This document shows, piece by piece, positions 1 through 6,077 of a DNA stretch of 18,903 bases. The first letter of the stretch is position 1; every line of letters starts with the position of its first letter. The DNA comes from Akkermansiaceae bacterium (GTDB lineage: Bacteria > Verrucomicrobiota > Verrucomicrobiia > Verrucomicrobiales > Akkermansiaceae). The DNA is taken from the NCBI GenBank assembly GCA_023301335.1, contig JALZVA010000160.1:1-18903 (forward strand). Reading direction: 5' to 3'. The notes beneath the pieces were generated by a model, which worked only from the letters and a program-made list of their open reading frames with translations, was not told where the DNA came from and searched no databases. Position numbers and translations under genes: made by a program.

Positions 1-213
1 ATCCTTGGTGATGTGAAACTGCATTGGTTCAATATACTCTGGGGAGAAACCCGATGGAGTAGGAAGCTGAATCATGAGGTCGGATTCTTGCTCTGCAATC
101 GTAGAGGTGATAATAAAGTAAATCAGCAATAGAAAGCAGACATCAATAAGTGAGGAAACATCTATGTTTGGAGCCTCATTACCTTGGTTAAAAGGGTTGG
201 TTTTATAATTCAT
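1..213 (-). CDS. ExbD/TolR-family biopolymer transport protein (N-terminal part)
   Basis: The gene reads leftwards from an ATG at 213 and is cut by the window edge after 71 codons. It has a short cytoplasmic N-terminus of about 17 residues and then one membrane helix containing the motif NIDVSSLIDVCFLLL. Asp24 in this helix matches the conserved membrane aspartate that ExbD/TolR proteins use to couple proton flow through ExbB/TolQ to a periplasmic partner. The sequence then enters the periplasmic domain (IQLPTPSG). The family works in the inner membrane with a TonB- or TolA-like protein. The ExbB partner would lie outside the window. Upstream is only a weak AGGTAAG ribosome-binding site. The helix motif makes the family call solid; whether this is ExbD or TolR cannot be decided from the fragment. 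Confidence 0.85.
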   Translation of the reverse strand, partial: MNYKTNPFNQGNEAPNIDVSSLIDVCFLLLIYFIITSTIAEQESDLMIQLPTPSGFSPEYIEPMQFHITKD

Positions 214-483
214 CTTACCTATGAAAACGGGCAGAGTAGAAATATCTTAGATAAATACACTTTAGTTCACTTTTCCAAACATTGTGAATAACCCGAGCTT
301 TTACCAATACACTGATAATTTTAATCAGATAGAGCGGAAAGATGAGTTTAGTTTCATTTTTTTTATAATTTTTTTTGATTAAAGTAAGGCTTCCTTAACT
401 ATTAATAGATCATTGTAGGAGCTTAAATTTTATCCTTTAGAGAACACTTTTTTGAGTGATAGTGAAGGAGCTTTCAACCAGCT
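214..483. other. AT-rich divergent intergenic region (exbD-like / nrdR)
   Basis: This 270-base gap separates the divergent exbD-like gene and nrdR and must hold promoters for both. I see no clear -35/-10 pair. A short symmetric element, TATCT-T-AGATA, lies at 243-253. AAGGAG at 465-470 is the best ribosome-binding site for nrdR but sits 13 bases from its ATG, which is long. No coding potential was recognised. Confidence 0.4.
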
Positions 484-975
484 ATGAGATGTATTCAATG
501 TGGATCCCTAGAGGATAAGGTTATCGATTCGAGAATGTCAAAAGACGGAACCTCGACGCGGCGTAGGCGGCTGTGCCTAAAGTGCGACTACCGCTATACC
601 ACCTATGAGCAAATCGAAAGAACTGAGTTGAGAGTAATGAAACGTGATGGAACTCATGAGACGATCAACCGTGAGAAGCTTTTTCGAGGATTAGTAAAAG
701 CGTGTGAAAAGCGCCCCGTGTCGATGGATCGACTAGACCGTGCGGTGGAAGAAATTCTAGCAGAATTACACAAGGATCACATCCTGGAATGCCCTTCAGA
801 TATGATCGGAAAAAAGGTGATGGATAAACTGCACAGCATTGACCCAGTAGCCTATGTTAGATATGTTTCAGTGTACCGAAAATTTGAAGACGTGAGTGAA
901 TTCATCAGAGAAATTCAAAGTTTAGACACACGCTCCCATAGTGATCCTATGCAGCGTGCCCTTTTTAGAGAATAA
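484..975 (+). CDS. nrdR: Transcriptional repressor NrdR
   Basis: NrdR is a zinc-finger and ATP-cone repressor of ribonucleotide reductase genes. It senses the ATP/dATP balance and binds paired NrdR boxes upstream of nrd operons. The start MRCIQCGS with Cys3/Cys6 and Cys31/Cys34 forms the zinc ribbon, with the conserved DSR and the arginine run RRRR between them. An ATP-cone follows at about residues 49-139, opening with VMKRDGTHETINREK and ending with VAYVRYVSVYRKF. The length of 163 residues is close to the family norm of about 150. The start is fixed because family members begin at this MRC. No nrd gene is in the window, so its targets are elsewhere. It heads a cluster with the next gene 14 bases downstream. 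Confidence 0.96.
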   Translation: MRCIQCGSLEDKVIDSRMSKDGTSTRRRRLCLKCDYRYTTYEQIERTELRVMKRDGTHETINREKLFRGLVKACEKRPVSMDRLDRAVEEILAELHKDHILECPSDMIGKKVMDKLHSIDPVAYVRYVSVYRKFEDVSEFIREIQSLDTRSHSDPMQRALFRE

Positions 976-989
976 AACCGAAACGAATA

Positions 990-1574
990 ATGATTTGTAT
1001 AGCTGGAAACCTACCCGTTCTTCAAGTTGGCCGCTACCAAGTATGCGGTTATGAAACTGATTGGATTCGTCATGGATTAGAGAGGGCTGCACAGCGTGCC
1101 GGCCGTGCTGATTTTCCATTCATTGAGGACATTTATGGCTCCATTATCCATTACTTAGAGCATAAGTGCCCCTTACGCTTACTCCCAGTTGAAAAACTGA
1201 TGGAACGCATCGTTTTCATGCTTAAGCGTATAGGTTGTGAACGCATCGCTAAAGCTCTCCCTAGGATGTCTCCTCCAGTCACAATATCTCTTGAAGAGGC
1301 AGCAACGCAGGCGGGGGATAATTTCGAACTGGGCTTTTTTGCACACCTTAAGGCAGCGATCACAGAGGTGAAACAAGAAGGCGCACCAGCCATTGTCTTC
1401 GAAGACGTGAGAAGGTCTGTCTGCATATTAAGCCGCCGGGATGAATGGGACGAACGCTGTGATAAATTAGAAGAAGAAATTTTAAATTACCTTCAGGAGC
1501 TAGGTGAAACACCAAAGCGGCAAGCGGAAGGAAGAAGAATTCACATTCCTTTTAAATCACTCTCAAGCTCGTAG
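990..1574 (+). CDS. Unknown protein beside nrdR, possibly with a diverged ATP-cone-like domain
   Basis: This 194-residue protein has no signal peptide or membrane segment and is probably cytosolic. I do not recognise a named family. Residues about 8-90 have the layout of an ATP-cone: a short strand pair (LPVLQVGRYQVCGY), a helix (WIRHGLERAAQRAG), a second helix (IEDIYGSIIHYLEHKC), then a helix-turn-helix ending VEKLMERIVFMLKRIGCERIAKAL. That last stretch resembles the ATP-cone end in which a VE.i...V...L segment is followed by a VA.ay segment. The nucleotide-binding KRDG loop seen in NrdR is absent. The C-terminal half is helical and charged. It starts 14 bases after nrdR without an obvious Shine-Dalgarno, which suggests co-transcription and a possible link to nucleotide sensing. 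The domain idea is inference. Confidence 0.85.
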   Translation: MICIAGNLPVLQVGRYQVCGYETDWIRHGLERAAQRAGRADFPFIEDIYGSIIHYLEHKCPLRLLPVEKLMERIVFMLKRIGCERIAKALPRMSPPVTISLEEAATQAGDNFELGFFAHLKAAITEVKQEGAPAIVFEDVRRSVCILSRRDEWDERCDKLEEEILNYLQELGETPKRQAEGRRIHIPFKSLSSS

Positions 1575-1614
1575 CATCAACATCTATTTCTAACTAACAA
1601 GCCAAGCAAACCTT

Positions 1615-1965
1615 ATGTCTGAAGATAAATCTATATTTGAAAAAGTAATCGACCGTGAGATTCCTGCCGATATTCTTCATGAGGATGAATTGTGTATTTG
1701 TTTTAGAGACATTGCTCCGCAAGCACCTGTGCATTTATTAGTGGTACCTAAAAAAAGAATCGTCAGGCTCGCCGAATCGGAAGAACAGGATCAAGCAACC
1801 CTTGGGCATCTCTTGCTCACTGCATCAGCGGTAGCCAAGCAACAAGGCTTTGCTGAAGGTGGGTTCCGCGTGGTGATCAATAATGGACCAAATGGCGGAG
1901 AAACAGTGCCTCACCTCCATGTGCACGTCTTGGCGGAGAGAAAGCTAACGTGGCCTCCAGGTTAA
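1615..1965 (+). CDS. hinT: HIT-family hydrolase, HinT type
   Basis: HinT-type enzymes are small dimeric cytosolic hydrolases of purine nucleoside phosphoramidates and acyl-adenylates. The protein opens with the typical SIFEKVIDREIPADILHEDE and carries the HIT motif H-x-H-x-H-xx at H100, H102 and H104 (PHLHVHVLAERK). The central His102 is the expected nucleophile. INNGPNGGETVPH is the conserved phosphate-side loop, and the chain ends LTWPPG, like the MxWPPG tail of HinT. The length of 116 residues is normal. It lies 40 bases after the preceding gene in the same direction and has no strong ribosome-binding site. The substrate in this organism is not known. Confidence 0.95.
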   Translation: MSEDKSIFEKVIDREIPADILHEDELCICFRDIAPQAPVHLLVVPKKRIVRLAESEEQDQATLGHLLLTASAVAKQQGFAEGGFRVVINNGPNGGETVPHLHVHVLAERKLTWPPG

Positions 1966-2056
1966 TTATTTGCCACCCGTTCACGTCACCTCTCAGTAAA
2001 GCAAATCTGTTGAGAATTACTCTTTTTTTCTGTAGCTGAATACTTTAGAAAAGAGC

Positions 2057-4492
2057 ATGTCTAATGCATCTGCTGATTTTGAAAAATTAGGAAAATTTTA
2101 CTTAGGGAAAGAATACGATCTTAAGCAATCTGAACTACAGGAAGATCTAGTTCTATATGATTCGAAAGACCTCGTTACACATGGTGTGGTGTTAGGGATG
2201 ACGGGCTCTGGAAAAACAGGGCTTTGCATCAGCTTGTTAGAAGAGGCCGCCATGGATAATATCCCGGCTATTGTGATAGACCCGAAAGGAGATATCGCTA
2301 ACCTAATGCTGACATTTCCAGATTTTAAAGGAAGTGACTTTAGGCCATGGATCAATGAAGAGGATGCTCTCAAAAAAGGGGTAAGCCCAGATGAGCATGC
2401 TGAAAATACCGCCTCGATGTGGAAAAAAGGAATCGGATCTTGGGGGCAGTCTCCAGAGCGAGTAAAGCAATTCAAAGACAAAGTAGATGTGAATATATTC
2501 ACTCCTGGAAGCAGATCGGGGATCCCTGTCTCTATTCTAAGCTCGCTAGAGGTTCCGCCGTTTGAGGTGATGGATGATGCTGAGCTGTTAGGAGAGCGCA
2601 TCGAATCAACCGTGTCTTCTCTCCTCTCCTTAGTAGGAGTAGATGCAGACCCAATCCAGAGTGAAGAGGCCGTCCTTCTCGCCGCCATTTTTAATGACAC
2701 CTGGGCAAAAGAGCAGAGCGTAAATCTAGAAAGCTTGATCCGTCATATCCAGAAGCCAGGCTTTGCGAAGATAGGCATCATGGATGTGGACTCTTATTAT
2801 TCACCTAGAAAACGTCAAGGCTTGGCAATGAAGTTTAATGCCTTACTCGCCTCCCCAGGATTTTCAACCTGGTTAGAAGGCCCTCCACTAGACATCCAGA
2901 AGATGATGTATCAAGAAGATGGGAAAGCGAGAATATCCATCTTTTCGATCGCCCACCTCGGAGATGAAGAGCGCATGTTCTTTGTGAGTATTTTACTCAA
3001 TCAGATGCTAGGGTGGATGAGATCACAAGGCGGGACAACCTCTCTCCGTGCGCTCCTCTACATGGATGAAATTTACGGTTACCTTCCTCCTTCGGCAAAC
3101 CCACCGAGTAAGAAGCCAATGATGACCATGCTGAAGCAAGGTCGTGCCTTTGGGCTTGGGTGCTTACTTGCCACACAGAACCCAGTGGATTTGGACTATA
3201 AAGCACTCTCGAATATTGGGACGTGGTGGCTAGGACGCTTGCAGACAGAGCGGGATAAGATGCGCGTGTTAGATGGATTAGAAGGAGCCGCCGCATCACA
3301 AGACGGAAATTTTGATAGAAAGAGCATGGAGGAATTACTAGCAGGGCTTGGAAGTCGGGTATTCCTTATGAATAACGTACATGAAGATGTGCCTGTAGTG
3401 TTCCATGTACGCTGGGTAATGAGCTACCTGCGTGGCCCTCTAACAAGAAGGAAGATTAAAGAATTGATGGATCCTAAACGGGATAAGTTTGTAGCAGATG
3501 AAAAAGAACCCGCAGTGGGAGATAATCCAATGGGCATGCCTAGTGCCAAAGCTGAATCGAAAGAAACCGTCACCAGACCCGCAGTCCCTGATGAGGTAGA
3601 AGAAAGATTCTTAACGATAGCGGGGGAGAGCGATGGAGTAGAATACAGACCTTATCTACTAAGAGCTGCTACCGTCTTCTTTAACTCTACAAAGTGTAAA
3701 ATCGATGGCGAACGCTCCGTAGTGAGTGCCTGTGAAATGAAGCCTAGGGGGATCCAATGGGAAAAAGAAATAGAACTCCCTCAACAATGGAAAAAACTTA
3801 GAGATAAGCCTGAGGATAAAGTACACTTCGATGAACTTCCTGGCTACGGAATGAATGAAAAGAATTACAAAGCGGTGCAAGATGAGTTTGAAGACTTTAT
3901 TTATAGAAAAGAACGACTGCATGTATTCTATAGTCCCTTAGTAAAGCAGTATTCCAAGTTAGGAGAGAGCGAGGGAGACTTCCGTGCTCGCCTAGCACAT
4001 ACTGCAAGAGAGAAGAGAGACAAAGCCGTCGAAGCACTAAAAGAAAAGGTAGAGAAGAAAATCGATGCCAAAGAAGGTCAGCTCCAACGAGCGGTCGCCA
4101 AAGTAGACAAGGAACAAAATGAAGCAAGCAGTGCAAAGATGCAAGCTGGCGCCTCTATTGTCGGAGCTCTACTAGGCACCTTGTTTGGGAGAAAAAAAAT
4201 CAGCTCAACCACATTTTCACGTGGTAAATCAGCCGTAGGATCCGCATCTAGAGCGATGAAGCAAAAGCAAGATGTCCGACTCGCAGAAAGCAAAGTGGAA
4301 GAACTAGAAGAAGAAATCTTCGAACTAGAGCAAGAGCTTGCGGAAGAAATCCGGGAACTAGAAGAACAGTTCGCCCCAGAAAAACTAGAGCTAGAGGATG
4401 AAATGATTAAGCCTTACAAAAAAGATATCGATATCGAATATGTCGGGATTCTATGGGTTCCCTTTGATGAACGAGGAGATAGAGCATTTTAG
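2057..4492 (+). CDS. HerA/DUF87-like P-loop ATPase with C-terminal coiled coil
   Basis: This is an 811-residue cytosolic ATPase of the HerA/FtsK-like superfamily. The N-terminus is followed by Walker A GMTGSGKT at residues 47-54 and by IVIDPKGDIANLM, the second strand-and-loop typical of HerA/DUF87 proteins. Walker B is LLYMDEIYGYLPP, with Asp337 and Glu338. A sensor-like LLATQNPVDLDY and an arginine-containing WWLGRLQTERD come next. From about residue 650 the protein is long, charged coiled coil, interrupted near residues 695-715 by a glycine-rich, hydrophobic stretch (GASIVGALLGTLFG). That stretch could be a membrane-contacting hairpin. The family is widespread and its substrate (DNA, protein or membrane) is not established. 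The start has only a weak AAAAGAG upstream. Nothing suggests a HerA-NurA pair here, because no nuclease gene is adjacent. Confidence 0.9.
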   Translation: MSNASADFEKLGKFYLGKEYDLKQSELQEDLVLYDSKDLVTHGVVLGMTGSGKTGLCISLLEEAAMDNIPAIVIDPKGDIANLMLTFPDFKGSDFRPWINEEDALKKGVSPDEHAENTASMWKKGIGSWGQSPERVKQFKDKVDVNIFTPGSRSGIPVSILSSLEVPPFEVMDDAELLGERIESTVSSLLSLVGVDADPIQSEEAVLLAAIFNDTWAKEQSVNLESLIRHIQKPGFAKIGIMDVDSYYSPRKRQGLAMKFNALLASPGFSTWLEGPPLDIQKMMYQEDGKARISIFSIAHLGDEERMFFVSILLNQMLGWMRSQGGTTSLRALLYMDEIYGYLPPSANPPSKKPMMTMLKQGRAFGLGCLLATQNPVDLDYKALSNIGTWWLGRLQTERDKMRVLDGLEGAAASQDGNFDRKSMEELLAGLGSRVFLMNNVHEDVPVVFHVRWVMSYLRGPLTRRKIKELMDPKRDKFVADEKEPAVGDNPMGMPSAKAESKETVTRPAVPDEVEERFLTIAGESDGVEYRPYLLRAATVFFNSTKCKIDGERSVVSACEMKPRGIQWEKEIELPQQWKKLRDKPEDKVHFDELPGYGMNEKNYKAVQDEFEDFIYRKERLHVFYSPLVKQYSKLGESEGDFRARLAHTAREKRDKAVEALKEKVEKKIDAKEGQLQRAVAKVDKEQNEASSAKMQAGASIVGALLGTLFGRKKISSTTFSRGKSAVGSASRAMKQKQDVRLAESKVEELEEEIFELEQELAEEIRELEEQFAPEKLELEDEMIKPYKKDIDIEYVGILWVPFDERGDRAF

Positions 4493-4496
4493 GGTA

Positions 4497-4716
4497 ACGG
4501 ATTTCATACTTGATTCGCCTCCGATGATTCAGCATCGAGTAAGGTTAGAAACTTTAGCTTCAATGAGAACCATTCAAATATACAAAGAAAGAGTTAATCT
4601 GTGATTGGCGAGCTTCCATAAATAAATCTAGAGATCACAAAAATTATAGAGTTTTTAATGTGGAAGAGATCAATTTGTCTCTTGCCGAAGTTGAGGTTTA
4701 CGGAGTTAAGAATTAA
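4497..4716 (+). pseudogene. Remnant of a discoidin (F5/8 type C) domain, frame-broken
   Basis: Two overlapping reading frames after the ATPase stop recall the last part of a discoidin carbohydrate-binding domain. The frame ending at the TGA at 4602-4604 encodes ASMRTIQIYKERV, like the I..I.iy.R strand of that fold. The other frame, ending at the TAA at 4714-4716, encodes NYRVFNVEEINLSLAEVEVYG, which is close to the RYVRv...LsLAEVeVyG end of F5/8C domains. Neither frame has a credible start, and the two frames differ by one position, as after an indel. I infer a decayed gene end left by a deletion or rearrangement. The match is by eye only and no profile search was run. The rest of the gap (4717-4812) holds nothing recognisable. 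Confidence 0.5.
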
Positions 4717-4725
4717 TTCTACTCC
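4702..4725. repeat. Imperfect palindrome around AGAATTAATTCT
   Basis: The perfect 12-base palindrome AGAATTAATTCT (4709-4720) is flanked by GGAGT on the left (4702-4706) and ACTCC on the right (4721-4725). These flanks extend the symmetry apart from a two-base TA insertion on the left. It overlaps the end of the discoidin-like remnant. No T-run follows, so a terminator is unlikely. A protein-binding site or a rearrangement scar are possible readings. Confidence 0.5.
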
Positions 4726-4812
4726 TCATATAGGGAATGATTCAATTTTAAATGCCTATATGAGAGCCTTAAACTTTAGACCAAGGTTAACTTTCCAATT
4801 GTTTCGCTATGA

Positions 4813-5139
4813 CTACTTGATACCTAGATTCGCTAGAAGATCATTATCATAGGCTTTTAACTCTTTCAGAACCTGAGTTCTTTTCAGCACTAAATAGATG
4901 CAGAAGGCAACGGGGATGAGAGCTATAAAGAAACCACCGATGGCCATTAATTTTAGACTTTCGACCTGGGCAGCGTAGAATTGAGGATCGACTTCTTTCA
5001 TCCCTGATTCCTTGACCCTCTTCTGTTGGGTGAGGATGTAAGCACCTGTAGCTAGAAATGCGATGACATTGAAGCCTAGGCACAAGATCATTTTAGAGAG
5101 TAAGGAACGTGATTCTTTTTCTAGATCTTTTTTAGACAT
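4813..5139 (-). CDS. Small two-helix membrane protein, unknown
   Basis: The 108-residue product has a lysine-rich N-terminus (MSKKDLEKES), one hydrophobic helix at about residues 17-37, and a charged loop of about 25 residues. A second helix follows at about 64-85 (MAIGGFFIALIPVAFCIYLVL), then a charged tail. By the positive-inside rule both termini face the cytoplasm. I recognise no family. The gene is divergent from the putative lipoprotein at 5224. Its start codon lies on the edge of a 10-base inverted repeat, and no Shine-Dalgarno is present between the arms, which suggests unusual control of translation or transcription. The start MSKKDLE is well placed and no earlier start is evident. 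Confidence 0.75.
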   Translation of the reverse strand: MSKKDLEKESRSLLSKMILCLGFNVIAFLATGAYILTQQKRVKESGMKEVDPQFYAAQVESLKLMAIGGFFIALIPVAFCIYLVLKRTQVLKELKAYDNDLLANLGIK

Positions 5140-5160
5140 ATTTTAAAAAGGTCTAAAAAA
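5128..5160 (-). promoter_or_regulatory. 10-base inverted repeat straddling a start codon
   Basis: TTTTTTAGAC (5128-5137) and GTCTAAAAAA (5151-5160) are perfect inverted repeats separated by 13 bases. In the minus-strand transcript the A and U of the AUG (5139-5137) lie in the loop. The G of the start codon and the next three codons lie in the 3' arm. The arrangement could hide the start in RNA, or be an operator for a dimeric regulator in the divergent promoter region. The arms are perfect; the function is inference. Confidence 0.5.
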
Positions 5161-5223
5161 TCTGAAGTGTTTTGTCGAATCATTTTGTGGATACACCTTG
5201 GCAACAGCTTGGAGATATGGTAA

Positions 5224-5778
5224 TTGGAATTAGTGAGAATAGTAGTAAAATGGACAATATTTGTAGTGTTTCTGAGCGTCTTCGGGTGTAGGCCTCTACC
5301 TCCTAAGGCACTTGATATTTCGAGTCCCCAGGCGTTGGCTGAAGCATTCCTTGAGAGCTTGATTGATGAAGAGTCTGAGGATGTGATGAGAGGGTTAGTG
5401 CTGGATAAAGAGTCTATGGCTAGCCTTGTCGCAGGGGTCGAGGAAAGTGGAGAAGTGAGTGTGAACCCTGCGTTTGTGGAAGCGAGGGATAAGCAAATAG
5501 GAGAGCTTTTAGAGAGCTGGAAGGGGGTACGCGCTAGAGCGGAAAGAGAAGGAGTACTATGGAAGACGGCGAAGTATTATGGCTGTAGGTATAAAATTTT
5601 CCAGCATGTCTCACAATTACCTCTTTCGATGAATTTTGAAGTGTATCTCGAAGTGGGTGGGTATTTCTATCGTATCGATATTTCCACGATCGCCTTCGAG
5701 GAGAACTATTATATTTTTGATACGATTACTTGGAAGGGTGAAGTGAAGAAGCCTGAAGGAGTTGTGCTCAGAGGGTAG
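5224..5778 (+). CDS. Putative lipoprotein, unknown function
   Basis: The 184-residue product starts with a short basic segment, a hydrophobic stretch (IVVKWTIFVVFLSVFG) and Cys22, which fits a lipoprotein signal. The -2 residue is Phe, so the lipobox is not ideal. The mature part is soluble with alternating helix and strand: a helical, acidic first half (ALAEAFLESLIDEESEDV) and a strand-rich second half (YYIFDTITWKGEV). I recognise no family. I place the start at a TTG because GGAG (5211-5214) lies nine bases upstream; a GTG at 5233 is the in-frame alternative but has worse spacing. The following 130 bases hold no clear terminator. Confidence 0.7.
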   Translation: MELVRIVVKWTIFVVFLSVFGCRPLPPKALDISSPQALAEAFLESLIDEESEDVMRGLVLDKESMASLVAGVEESGEVSVNPAFVEARDKQIGELLESWKGVRARAEREGVLWKTAKYYGCRYKIFQHVSQLPLSMNFEVYLEVGGYFYRIDISTIAFEENYYIFDTITWKGEVKKPEGVVLRG

Positions 5779-5873
5779 TAGACCTAATTTTACTAGTTTC
5801 AGTGATTTCTTGGAATCGTGAAATTTTTCGCGAGTTACGAGAATATTGTTTCATGAAGTATTTGAAAAAACAA

Positions 5874-5903
5874 TTGGACAAACCCTAGGAGCTAGAGCAG
5901 TAT
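5874..5903 (+). promoter_or_regulatory. Possible promoter for the structured leader
   Basis: TTGGAC (5874-5879) and CAGTAT (5898-5903) are separated by 18 bases and fit a weak sigma-70-like promoter. Transcription would begin at about 5910, the first base of the first hairpin. The box matches are partial (3-4 of 6 each), so this is a suggestion only. The rest of the 299-base gap before 5874 shows nothing I can name. Confidence 0.2.
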
Positions 5904-5909
5904 CTTACC

Positions 5910-5925
5910 GTGTCCTACGGGACAC
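5910..5925 (+). promoter_or_regulatory. Leader hairpin with UACG tetraloop
   Basis: GTGTCC-TACG-GGACAC forms a perfect six-pair stem closed by a C(UACG)G loop, a member of the very stable UNCG tetraloop class in RNA. The loop class favours the plus-strand RNA as the functional form. It is the first of three hairpins within 110 bases. No T-run follows, so it is not an intrinsic terminator. A second GACAC at 5928-5932 could compete for the 5' arm. Confidence 0.6.
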
Positions 5926-5940
5926 ATGACACACAATATT

Positions 5941-5973
5941 GAGCTAGCTAATTCTGGGGGGGATTACTAGTTC
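5941..5973 (+). promoter_or_regulatory. Twin hairpin, copy 1, G7 loop
   Basis: The 5' arm GAGCTAGCTAAT (5941-5952) pairs with the 3' arm ATTACTAGTTC (5963-5973), with one bulged C (5948) and one G-U pair (G5943 with T5971). The ten-base loop is TCTGGGGGGG. The same loop, closing A/T pairs, basal GAG/TTC and even the G-U pair recur in copy 2, exactly 44 bases downstream. GAGCTAG also occurs at 5889-5895, so the 3' arm has an alternative partner and a structural switch is conceivable. Confidence 0.65.
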
Positions 5974-5984
5974 TTAGTCAAACC

Positions 5985-6018
5985 GAGCGGGAAGATTCTG
6001 GGGGGGATCTTCCCGTTC
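5985..6018 (+). promoter_or_regulatory. Twin hairpin, copy 2, G7 loop
   Basis: GAGCGGGAAGAT (5985-5996) pairs over 12 positions with ATCTTCCCGTTC (6007-6018), including one G-U pair (G5987 with T6016). The loop TCTGGGGGGG is identical to that of copy 1. The inner stem is GGGAAG/CTTCCC here but TAGCTA/TACTA in copy 1, so both sides changed together and pairing was kept. No T-run follows. The 59 bases to the next start codon hold no further clear structure. Confidence 0.7.
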
Positions 6019-6077
6019 ACTTGTACTTTCCTAGCGTTTGTGCTTGAGCGAGAGAGGGATGAGGCTATTGAAGGGCT

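Noticed and set aside
375..405. TTGATT with downstream TAACTA or TATTAA as an nrdR promoter
   Set aside because: Spacings are 15 or 19 bases and the matches are poor; in such AT-rich DNA this is expected by chance.
2098..2700. Long antisense open frame inside the ATPase gene
   Set aside because: It is serine-rich without domain signs and fully covered by a gene with strong motifs; it is a mirror of codon use.
4658..4852. Open frame of 64 codons on the plus strand
   Set aside because: It has no homology-like motif or ribosome-binding site, overlaps the end of the minus-strand membrane-protein gene and reads the discoidin-like remnant in the wrong frame.
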